Shown here one piece after another: positions 8,420 through 18,800 of a stretch of DNA of 64,000 nucleotides (positions are counted from its first letter, which is position 1; the number at the start of each line of letters is the position of its first letter). Location of the stretch: contig CANXME010002155.1 in the NCBI GenBank assembly GCA_948144175.1, positions 354,296 through 418,295 on the forward strand, read 5' to 3'. Origin of the DNA: Closterium sp. NIES-65. Its lineage: Eukaryota > Streptophyta > Zygnematophyceae > Desmidiales > Closteriaceae. The notes beneath the pieces were generated by a model. The model did no database searches. It was not told where the DNA came from and saw nothing but the letters and a program-made list of their open reading frames with translations. Position numbers and translations under genes: made by a program.

Positions 8420-11400
8420 ATGGCTGGATTCGAGGACTTTTGCGCGTCGCTCGGGCTCTCCGTGGGAATCGGAAAGTTCCTCGTGTGCTATCTGATCAGC
8501 ATCCCCTGCTGCTTCCTTCAGCGCCTCCTCCCAGCCGGCACCGTCCGCCATATCTGGGCCACGCTCTCGGGTCTCGTGCTGACGTACATTGCGTTCGGAT
8601 ATGAGTCGTTGGGGCATTGCGTGGTGGCGTGCGTGGTGGCGTACGGATCCATGCTCGTGTACCGGAAGAAATGCGGAGTGATCACCTTCTTTACCACCTT
8701 CATCTACCTCATCGGCTGGTCAGTCCAACTCCCAGCACCTGCTTCCGTTGCTCGACTTAGCTCCGGTCCTGCTTCATGCTCTGAGAAACATAAATTGAGC
8801 TGGTTTGCACGATCAACTCGTCGTTCTAGGATTCGGGAGTAGTCGGGATCTGATATCAATGCGTGTGTTTGCTTGATCGTGTGCAGCCATGTGTATTACA
8901 TGAGCGGCGATTCGTGGCGGCAAGGAAACATCGACTTCACTGGTGAGCTTCCGTGCATTTTCGTTCGTACCAATGCTGCATTTTCCAATCATGGATTGCT
9001 GCATTATTCATTGACCGGTCTCTCCATTTCCAGTTACATGATCGCTGGGTCGCTATGGATTGAACTCGATACGTACCCTGACGGCTAAGATTCACGTTGA
9101 TTCTAAACCCTTATATTGTACCAAGCCCAGACAAATAGATAAATGAAATGTCAGCTCGTCCCCTCTTCTGCCATTGTAAAGGTACATTCCCACCAGCTGA
9201 TACATCGCCAGCTCATCTCCTGTCCGAATTCCTGCCTCCATTCCCCGCATTGCCGTGCGAGCAGGCGCGATGATGATCCTGGTGCTCAAGGTCACGTCCG
9301 TCGCCTACGACTACCAGGACGGCGGCAAGCCGCGCAAGCCGGACGACGCCAAGACGGCGGCGATCAGCGACGCGCCGAAGCCGATCGCGGCGATGCCGAG
9401 TCTGCTGCAGTTCCTGGGCTACACCTTCTGCTGCGGTCTGCACTTCGCCGGTCCCTTTTACGACTTCTCCGCCTACAACGACTGGATCGACCGCAAGGGG
9501 GTCAGTGCTGTGCTCTTCCGTGCTCTACCGTGCCCTACTGCGCCCTGCTCACGCTCGTGCAATCGTGTTTGACTCCTCGGCAACACTCCCAGAATTCTCT
9601 CAACCTCTCTCCACCGTAGAAAAAACAGCGTTCCAAAACCCGCAGCCCTTCTCCGCCTCCTCCCCCATCTCCCCTCTCTCCTTCCCCCTCCGCCAGATCT
9701 GGGCGCCTGGCACGCGCACGGCGCCCGCGCTGGTGCCGTTCCTGCGCGCGTTCGTGAAGGGTATCGTGGCGGCCGTGATCCAGCTCAAGCTCGCGTCCAT
9801 CCTCGATATAGACATCCTCAAGACGCCCAAGGTGTACTTCGCCATGCCGTACTGGCGGCGGTTCCTGTTCATCTACCACGCGTGCGAGGTCACCCGCTGG
9901 AAATACTACTTCATCTGGTCCATTTCCGAATCCGCCATGATCGCCGCTGGGCTGGGCTTCAGCGGGTGGGTGCGCAAGATGGGCAAGGGGGACGAGGGGG
10001 GGAAGCAGAACGGAGGAAAGGTGGAGGGGGAGGGGAAGGAGAAGCACGTGGGCGGGAGCTTCACGGAGGTGGCGTCGTGGAAGCGCGCGCAGAACTGCCA
10101 CATTCTGGGCGTGGAGCTCGCCACCAGCACGGCCACGCTCGCCACCAACTGGAACATCTCCGTCGGCCTCTGGCTGCGCACCTGTGAGTCAAACGAGGCC
10201 TCAGGCTGCGCAGCTGTCAGTCCGCCCGCCCGCGCGCTTGAACTGCTACTGCCTGCGTACTTATATTCCCCTTGCCCGTTGCCTGGGCGTGACCTATTTC
10301 TCTCTTTCCTCGTCCTCGCCCATTGCCTGTCTTGGCCCAATCCCCCTCTTATCCTCTCCCCTCCTTCCTCTTCCCCTTTTCTCCCCACTCCCCCCCCACT
10401 TCCCCCACTCCCCCCCCACTCCCGAACCTCCCCCCCCCTCGCCCCCCCGCTTCACCTTTTCCTCGCTGGCCTGCGCGCGCAGATGTGTACGAGCGGCTGG
10501 TGCCGGCTGGCGGAAAGCCCGCGTTCGTGCATCTGCTGCTCACGCAGATCGTCAGCGCGCTCTGGCATGTGAGTTGAGGGTTTGGGGTTTTAGGTTATGA
10601 GAAGTGAGTTGAGGGCTTTGGGGCTTTCGCATGTGCGTGACGAGGAATGGATTGAATACAAGTAACGAGAGTTTGTCACAAGCAATAGACAGGCGCTATG
10701 GTGTCACTAGGAATTAAAGCATGGAAACAGCAACGGGAGGACCAAAAAAGGCAGCCCTGGATGGCATGGCACACAGATTCCGTGTGAAAGGCCATAGAAG
10801 CATACATCTTGACGCGCCTCAAGAAGCCTGCTTTAAGTCGACTCAACACACGTCTCAGGCTGGGGTGCAACATTTTAGTCGCTTTGAAATTTTGAGAATT
10901 TGAGTTCCGAGCCACCATCAGTTCCGTAGTGCTTGGAGGTAGTGCCATCATCTTGCTGCAGTGATCCAGTATACCTTGCAGCCCAGCTGGTGGTAAACCC
11001 TAAACCCTGGCTCCTCTTCCCCCACCGCGTCCCTCCCCACCAGGGTCTGTACCCCGGCTACCTGCTCTTCTTCGTTGGCGTGGCTCTTGAGATCGCCGGC
11101 TCACGAGGTACGCTGGCGGTGCACCACACCATCATCTCCCCCCTCCCTCACCCAGTACTCCATTTGGTCTTCTTATCTCTCCTTCCCCTACCATATCACT
11201 CTTGCCCTAACTGATACCCGATCTTGCTTCTCATCCCACTGAACCATCAATTACCCTTTTCATATCAGTCGTCTTCTGTTTCACTGTTCTGCCCATCTCC
11301 CTTGTTCCCCCTTTCCCGTTGTCCCTTGTCCTCCTCCCCCCCACAGTCATCTACAAGTATGAGCGTGCCATTCCCCCCCAAGCGACCTTCCTGAAGGGTT

Positions 11401-11916
11401 TGGCGACGGTGCTGCATGCCATTTACGCGTGCTTCTGCAACAACTATGTCGCCATTGGCTTCATTGTGAGTGGACATCGGGTTCGTTGTGGGTCATGGTT
11501 GCAATTGCTGGCTGGAATGGGATGATAGCGATATTGCTGCCTGCACTGGTTGCCCCCACCTCACCCACTCTTTCCCCTCCTCCCCCCCCCTTCCCACCTC
11601 TCCACACTTACACCCTCGTACACCCCCTTCCCTGCTCGCTCTTAGCCCCCCCCTCCCATCTCTGCTCCTCCAGGTGCTGAAGCACAAGAGATCATCACAG
11701 CATACCAAGGAGCTGCTCTATCTAGGCAGCATTGTCATCCTTACAACCTCTTTCTTCCTCCTCCCCATTCTGGTTTCCCAGGTGCTGACAGCGCAGGAGA
11801 CCATCACAGCATACAAGGGCCTGCTCTATCTGGGCAACATTGTGCCACTCGCCATTGTCATCCTTGGTAACTTCCTCCCCTCGCCGCGACCCCCTCGTCG
11901 CGCCAAGACTGAGTAG
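8420..11916 (+). CDS. LPCAT: Lysophospholipid acyltransferase, MBOAT family (plant LPLAT/LPCAT type); 8 exons, 493 aa
   Basis: Exons: 8420-8718, 8887-8942, 9265-9500, 9697-10183, 10483-10568, 11044-11107, 11347-11465, 11782-11916. All introns are GT-AG, the phases agree and the stop is TAG 11914-11916. The start ATG has G at -3 and G at +4 and opens the conserved N-terminal region. The protein has several hydrophobic segments (e.g. about 15-35, 60-78, 86-103, 219-237). Diagnostic blocks are IGCHVYYMSGDSW (98-110), CCGLHFAGPFYDF, RWKYYFIWSISE (264-275), WNISVGLWLRTYVYERL (349-365) and SALWHGLYPGY (384-394). The MBOAT catalytic pair is Asn350 and His388; His388 is the last codon of exon 5. The enzyme re-acylates lysophospholipids with acyl-CoA (Lands cycle) at the ER. 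Compared with land-plant relatives as I remember them, it has a Gly/Lys/Glu-rich insert at about 289-323. Confidence 0.93.
10184..10482 (+). other. Intron 4 of the acyltransferase gene, strongly C-rich
   Basis: A 299-bp intron dominated in its second half by pyrimidines, with several runs of seven or eight C (about 10390-10450). The opposite strand is correspondingly G-rich and could form four-stranded structures. It holds nothing else recognisable. Confidence 0.7.
10569..11043 (+). other. Intron 5 of the acyltransferase gene, with duplicated donor and telomere-like motif
   Basis: The longest intron of this gene (475 bp). The donor GTGAGTTGAGGGTTTGGGG (10569-10587) is repeated at 10604-10623 with one inserted base, giving a second plausible donor 35 bp downstream. 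Near the 3' end lies TAAACCCTAAACCCT (10994-11008), two units of the plant telomere sequence, also known as a telo-box when found in genes. No exon-like segment was seen between them. Confidence 0.7.
10994..11008 (+). promoter_or_regulatory. Telo-box / short interstitial telomere-like repeat
   Basis: AAACCCTAAACCCT contains the plant telo-box AAACCCTAA. In plants this motif binds Myb-type telobox factors and occurs in promoters and first introns of growth-related genes. Here it sits 36 bp before an intron acceptor, so a role is uncertain and chance is possible. Confidence 0.4.
11674..11761 (+). pseudogene. Degenerate copy of the last exon of the acyltransferase gene
   Basis: After its own pyrimidine tract and CAG acceptor (11671-11673), the copy begins GTGCTGA and keeps ATCATCACAGCATACCA, CTGCTCTATCTAGGCAGCATTG and TCATCCTT. 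These parallel the true last exon at 11782. About 15 bases between two ATTGT repeats are missing, and a local compensated frame change garbles the first dozen codons. There is no stop between it and the true exon, and the offset of 108 bp is a multiple of three. Use of the upstream acceptor would therefore add 36 residues and still end at the normal stop. Confidence 0.85.
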
Positions 11917-12746
11917 ACAGGCATATGTTTGGAGCTGCCAGATGGATCTCTCCCATCTCACGGAAAGAGTTTTTTGGGGTGAAATTATTTGCTGCGAAGT
12001 GCAGCGTAGCTGTCAACACAGGAGCTAGGCATGTGTGTGGTTCTCCCTCTCTCTTGGAGGCAAGTATTTCTCAAGTAGCTGGTAATGGAATGCTAGGTAC
12101 AAATTCATTCTGAAATTTGAGATGCACCACAAATTCTGTACGTTCACAAAGGTTGCTAACTCAAAAAAATGAAAAATGTAACACGCCCTTATCCCTCCTG
12201 CAAGGGGGAGTAGGATGCGATCCACTGTCATTCACAACGGCTCTCTTCCACGGGTTGGGTTTGGTGGCCTCTCATTGGCCAGCACCGACAGTTCGAATTT
12301 GAGCGACACGGCGACATATCTTGACCTGGCGGGATGATGGATCCACCTGATAGATTTATGAATCGACGGTCGAAAACCACAAGCTTTTCGTTTGTTCCTT
12401 CGGCCTTGATTCCCGCCTCCGTCAACGGACCCTTTCTGGGAGATATATCTGGATTCTCTTTTCCGGTGCAGCCACTTGACGGCGATTGCCACACGTGACA
12501 AAGTGCAGCAAACGGAGGTTTTCAATCCACCTGAACCGCACAATCATGTGACACGTTGGAACCGCTCCCGACGGTTGAGATTGAATCTAGTCCCAGACCC
12601 CTCAGAGATTCTCATTTTGAAACCGTTAGATTTACTCTATGAGAAACCACCATCATTCCGAGGGAGAAGTGAGCCTCAATCCATGAGCCCCTCGCCTGAT
12701 TCTTGCCCGTTCTCGGCGGCCATTTTCGACTCGATTTCTCTACAAC
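11917..12746. other. 3' flank of the acyltransferase gene and promoter-like stretch before the satellite
   Basis: The first part (11917 to about 12190) is AT-richer and should contain the 3' UTR; AAATGTAACA near 12175 could serve polyadenylation. The second part contains CATTGGCC (CCAAT-box complement, about 12270) and a perfect CACGTG G-box at 12492-12497, about 250 bp before the ATG at 12747. I find no convincing conserved protein on either strand. It may be the promoter of a gene whose body is now satellite. Confidence 0.5.
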
Positions 12747-12821
12747 ATGGCTCGTTCTGCTCGTTTCTGCTACCTGAGAGCATTCTCCTCCGTCTTCCTA
12801 GCAAACCTCTTCCACGCAAGA
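12747..12821 (+). other. Possible first-exon remnant running into the satellite
   Basis: An ATG in strong context (A at -3, G at +4) opens 25 codons, MARSARFCYLRAFSSVFLAN and on. They are rich in Arg, Ser and hydrophobic residues with no acids, like a mitochondrial or plastid presequence. The frame then enters the 31-bp satellite and stays open to 13100, giving 117 codons in all. The non-satellite part is too short to assign a family. It may be a real gene start invaded by the array, or chance. Confidence 0.35.
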
Positions 12822-15800
12822 ACACGCTGGGCACTTGTTCTTGCAATTTTGCACTTGCTGGGCCCTTGTTCTTGCAATTTTGCACTCAATGGGCCCTTGT
12901 TCTTGCAATTTTGCACTCGCTGGGCCCTTGTTCTTGCAATCTTGCACACGCTGGGTCCTTGTTCTTGCAATTTTGCACATGCTGGGCCCTTGTCCTTGCA
13001 ATTTTTCACTCGCTGGGCCTTTGTTCTTGCAATTTTGCATACGCTGGGCCCTTGTTCTTGCAATTTTGCACATGCTGGGCCCTTGTTCTTGCAATTTTGA
13101 ACACGCTGGGCACTTGTTCTTGCAATTTTGCACTCGTTGGGCCCTTGTTCTTGCAATTTTGCACTAGCTGGGCCCTAAATCTTGAAATTTTGCACACGCT
13201 GGGCCCTTGTTCTTGCAATTTTGCACATGCTTGGCCCTTGTTCTTGCAATTTTGCACACGGTGAGCCCTTGTTCTTGCAATTTTGCACTCGTTGGGCCCT
13301 TGTTCTTGCACTTTTGCACACGCTGGGCCCTTGTTCTCGCAATTTTGCACACGCTGGGCCCTTGTTCTTGCATTTTTGCACACGCTGCGCCTTTATTCTT
13401 GCAATTTTGCATTCGGTGGGCCCTTGTTCTTGCAGTTTTGCACTCGTTGGGCCCTTGTTCTTGCAATTTTGCACACGTTGGGCCCTTGTTCTTTCAATTT
13501 TGCACTCGTTGGGCCCTTGTTCTTGCACTTTTGCACTCGCTGGGCCCTTGTTCTCGCAATTTTGCACACGCTGCGCCCTTGTTCTTGCATTTTTGCACAC
13601 GCTGGGCCTTTGTTCTTGCAATTTTGCATTCGCAGGGGCCTTGTTCTTGCAATTTTGCACTCGTTGGGCCCTTGTTCTTGCAATTTTGCACACGTCGGAC
13701 CCTTGTTCTTGCAATTTTGCACATGCTGGGCCCTTGTTCTTGCAATTTTGCACGCGCAGGACCCTTGTTCTTGCAATTTTGCACACGGTGGGCACTTGTT
13801 CTTGCAATTTTGCACACGCTAGGCCCTTGTTCTTGCACTTTTGCACATGCTGGGCCCTTGTTCTCGCAATTTTGCACACGCTGGGCCCTTGTTCCTGCAT
13901 TTTTGCACACGATGTGCCTTTGTTCTTGCAATTTTGCACTCGCTGGGCCCTTGTTCTTGTAATTTTGCACACGTCGGGCCCTTGTTCTTGCAATTTTGCA
14001 CACGCTGGGCCCTTGTTCTTTCAATTTTGCACTCGCTGGGCCCTTGTTCTTGCAATTTTGCACACGCTGGGCCCTTGTTCTTCCAATCTTGCACACGCTG
14101 GGCCCTTGTTCTTGCAATTTTGCATACGCTGGGCCCTTGTCCTTGCAATTTTGCACTCGGTGGGCCTTTGTTCTTGCAATTTTGCACATGCTGGGCCCTT
14201 GTTCTTGCAATTTTGTACATGCTGGGCCCTTGTTCTTGCAATTTTGCACACGCTGGGCACTTGTTCTTGCAATTTTGCACACGCTGGGCCCTTGTTCTTG
14301 CAATTTTGCACACGCTGGGCCCTTGTTCTTGCACTTTTGCACACGCTGGGCTTTTGTTCTTGGAATTGTGCACACGGTGGGCCCTTGTTCTTGCGATTTT
14401 GCACACGCAGGGCCCTTGTTCTTGCAACTTTCCACTCGCTGGGCCCTTGTTCTTGCAATTTTGCACACCTTGGGCCCTTGTTCTTGCAATTTTGAACACG
14501 TTGGGCACTTGTTCTTGCAATTTTGCACTCGCTGGGCCCTTGTTCTTGCAATTTTGCACTCGCTAGGCCCTTGTTCTTGTAAGTGTGCACACGCTGGGCC
14601 CTTGTTCTTGCAATTTTGCACACGCTGGGCCCTTGTTCTTGCAATTTTGTACACGCTGGGCCCTTGTTCTAGCAATTTTGCACACCCTGGGCCCTTGTTC
14701 TTGCAATTTTGCACACGCTGGGCCCTTGTTCTTGCAATTTTGCACTCGCTGGGCCCTTGTTCTTGCAATTTTGCTCACGCTGGGCCCTTGTTCTTGCAAT
14801 TTCGCACACGCTGGGCCCTTGTTCTTGCAATTTTGCACACGCTGGGCTCTTTTTCTTGCAAGTGTGCACACGGTGAGCCCATGTTCTTGCAAATTTGCAC
14901 ACGCTGGGCCCTTGTTCTTGCACTTTTGCACACGCTGGGCCCTTGTTCTTGCAATTTTGCACTCGCTGGGCCCTTGTTCTTGCACTTTTGCACACGCTGG
15001 GCCCTTGTTCTCGCAATTTGGCAAACGCTGGGCCCTTGTTCTTGCATTTTTGCACATGGTGGGCCTTTGTTCTTGCAATTTTGCATTCGCTCGGCCCTTG
15101 TTCTTGCAATTTTGCACTCGCTGGGCCCTTGTTCTTGCAAATTTGCACACGCTGGGCCCTTGTTCCTGCAATTTTGCACACGGTGGGCCCTTGTTCTTGC
15201 AATTTTGCACACGCTGGGCACTTGTTCTTGCAATTTTGCACACACTGGGCCCTTGTTCTTGCAATTTTGCACACGCAGGGCCCTTGTTCTTGCATTTTTG
15301 CACACGCTGGGCCTTTGTTCTTGCAATTTTGCAGTCGCTGGGCCCTTGTTCTTGCAATTTTGCACACCCTGGGCCCTTGTTCTTGCACTTTTGCACACGC
15401 TGGGCCCTTGTTCTTGCAATTTTGCACACGCTTGGCCCTTGTTCTTGCAATTTACCACACGGTGAGCCCTTGTTCTTGCAATTTTGCACTCGTTGGGCCC
15501 TTGTTCTTGCAATTTTGCACACGCTGGGCCCTTGTTTTTGCAATTTTGCACACGCTGGGCCCTTTTTCTTGCAAGTGTGCACACGGTGAGCCCTTGTTCT
15601 TGCAAATTTGCACACGCTGGGCCCTTGTTCTTGCACTTTTGCATACGCTGGGCCCTTGTTCTTGCAATTTGCACTCGCTGGGCCCTTGTTCTTGCACTTT
15701 TGCACACGCTGGGCCCTTGTTCTCGCAATTTTGCAAACGTTGGGCCCTTGTTCTTGCAATTTTGCACACGCTGGGCCCTTTTTCTTGCAAGTGTGCACAC

Positions 15801-18800
15801 GGTGAGCCCTTGTTCTTGCAAATTTGCACACGCTGGGCCCTTGTTCCTTCACTTTTGAACACGCTGGGCCCTTGTTCTTGCAATTTTGCACTCGCTGGGC
15901 CCTTGTTCTTGCACTTTTGCACACGCTGGGCCCTTGTTCTCGCAATTTTGCAAACGCTGGGCCCTTGTTCTTGCATTTTTGCACACGCTGGGCCCTTGTT
16001 CTTGCAATTTTGCATTCGCTCGGCCCTTGTTCTTGCAATTTTGCACTCGCTGGGCCCTTGTTCTTGCAATTTTGCACACGCTGGGCCCTTGTTCTCGCAA
16101 TTTTGCAAACGCTGGGCCCTTGTTCTTGCAATTTTGCACACGCTGGGCACTTGTTCTTGCAATTTTGCACACGCTGGGCCCTTGTTCTTGCACTTTTGCA
16201 CACGCTGGGCCTTTGTTCTTGCAATTGTGCACACGGTGGGCACTTGTTCTTCCGATTTTGCACACGCAAGGCCCTTGTTCTTGCATTTTTGCACTCGCTG
16301 GGCCCCTGTTCTTGCAATTTTGCACACGCTGGGCCCTTGTTCTTGCAATTTTGAACACGTTGGGCACTTGTTCTTGCAATTTTGCACTCGCTGGGCCCTT
16401 GTTCTTGCAATTTTGCACACGCTGGGCCCTTGTTCTTGCAATTTCGTACACGCTGGGCCCTTGTTCTTGCATTTTTGCACACGCTGGGCCTTTGTTCTTG
16501 CAATTTGCAGTCGCTGGGCCCTTGTTCTTGCAATTTTACACTCGCTGGGCCCTTGTTCTTGCACTTTTGCACACGCTGGGCCCTTGTTCTTGCAATTTTG
16601 CACACGCTGGGCCCTTGTTCTTGCACTTTTGCACACGCTGGGCTCTTGTTCTTGCAATTTTGCACACGCTGGGCCCGTGTTCTTGCAATTTTGCACACGC
16701 TGGGCCCTTATTCTTGCAAGTGTGCACACGGTGAGCCCTTGTTCTTGCAATTTTGCACACGCTGGGCCCTTGTTCTTGCAATTTTGCACTCGCTGGGCCC
16801 TTGTTCTTGCACTTTTGCACACGCTCGGCCCTTTTTCTCGCAAATTTGCAAACGCTGGGCCCTTGTTCTGGCATTTTTGCACACGGTGGGCCTTTGTTCT
16901 TGCAATTTTGCATTCGCTGGGCCCTTGTTCTTGCAATTTTGCACTCGCTGGGCCCTTGTTCTTGCAATTTTGCACACGCTGGGCCCTTGTTCTTGCAATT
17001 TTGCACACGGTGGGCCCTTGTTCTTACAATTTTGCACACGCTGGGCCCTTGTTCTTGCAATTTTGCATACGCTGGGCCATTGTTCTTGCAATTTTGGACA
17101 CGCTGGGCCCTTGTTCTTGCATTTTTGCACACGCTGGGCCTTTGTTCTTGCAATTTTGCAGTCACTAGGCCCTTGTTCTTGCAATTTTGCACTCGCTGGG
17201 CAGTTGTTCTTGCAATTTTGCACACGTTGGGCCCTTGTTCTTGCAATTTTGCACACGCTGGGCCCTTGTTCTTTCAATTTTGCACTCGCTAGGCCCTTGT
17301 TCTTGCAATTTTGCACACACTGGGCCCTTGTTCTTCCAATCTTGCACACGGTGGGCCCTTGTTCTTGCAAATTTGCACACGCTGGGCCCTTGTCCTTGCA
17401 ATTTTGCACTCGCTGGGCCTTTGTTCTTGCAATTTTGCACACGCTGGGCACTTGTTCTTGCAATTTTGCACACGCTGGGCCCTTGTTCTTGCAATTTTGC
17501 ACACGTAGGGCCCTTGTCCTTGTAATTTTGCACTCGCTGGGCCTTTGTTCTTGCAATTTTGCACACGCCGGACCCTTGTTCTTGCAATTTTCCACTCGCT
17601 GGGCCTTTGTTCTTGCAATTGTGCACACGGTGGGCCCTTGTTCTTGCAATTTTGCACACGCAGGGCCCTTGTTCTTGCAAATTTGCACTCGCTGGGTCCT
17701 TGTTCTTGCAATTTTGCACACGTTGGGCCCTTGTTCTTGCAATTTTGAACATGCTGGGCCCTTGTTCTTGCAATTTTGCACTCGCTGGGCCCTTGTTCTT
17801 GCAATTTTGCACTCGCTGGGCCCTTGTTCTTGCAATTTTGCACTCGCTGGGCCCTTGTGCTTGCAATTTTGCACTCAGTGGGCCCTTGTTCTTGTAATCT
17901 TGCACACGCTGGGCCCTTGTTCTTGCAATTTTGCACACGCTGGGCCTTTGTTCTTGCAATTTTGCACACGGTAGGCCCTTGTTCTTGCAATTTTGCACAC
18001 GCAGGGCCCTTGTTCTTGCAAATTTGCACACGCTGGGCCCTTGTCCTTGCAATTTTGCACTCGCTGGGCCTTTGTTCTTGCAGTTTTGCACACGCTGGGC
18101 ACTTGTTCTTGCAATTTTGCACACGCTGGGCCCTTGTTCTTGCAATTTTTCACACGCAGGGCCCTTGTCCTTGCAATTTTGCACTCGCTGGGTCTTTGTT
18201 CTTGCAATTTTGCACACGCCGGGCCCTTGTTCTTGCACTTATGCACACGCAAGGCCTTTGTTCTTGCAATTGTGCACACGGTGGGCCCTTGTTCTTGCAA
18301 TTTTGCACACGCAGGGCCCTTGTTCTTGCAATTTTGCACTCGCTGGGCCCTTGTTCTTGCAAATTTGCACTCGCTGGGCCCTTGTTCTTGCAATTTTGCA
18401 CACGCTGGGCCCTTGTTCTTGCAATTTTGAACACGCTGGGCCCTTGTTCTTGCAATTTTGCACTCGCTGGGCCCTTGATCTTGCAATTTTGCACACGCTT
18501 GGCCCTTGTTCTTGCATTTTTGCAGACACTGGGCCTTTGTTCTTGCAATTTTGCAGTCGCTGGGCCCTTGTTCTTGCAATTTTGCACTCGCTGGGCCCTT
18601 GTTCTTGCACTTTTGCACACGCTGGGCCCTTGTTCTTGCAATTTTGCACACGCTGGGCCCTTGTTCTTGCACTTTTGCACACGTTGGGCCCTTGTTCTTG
18701 CAATTTTGCACACGCTGGGCCCGTGTTCTTGCAATTTTGCACACGCAGGGCCCTTATTCTTGCAAGTGTGCACACGGTGAGCCCTTGTTCTTGCCATTTT

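Noticed and set aside
12476-13264. A 262-codon plus-strand frame entering the satellite
   Set aside because: It lacks an ATG at its start, shows no recognisable domain, and its second half is satellite.
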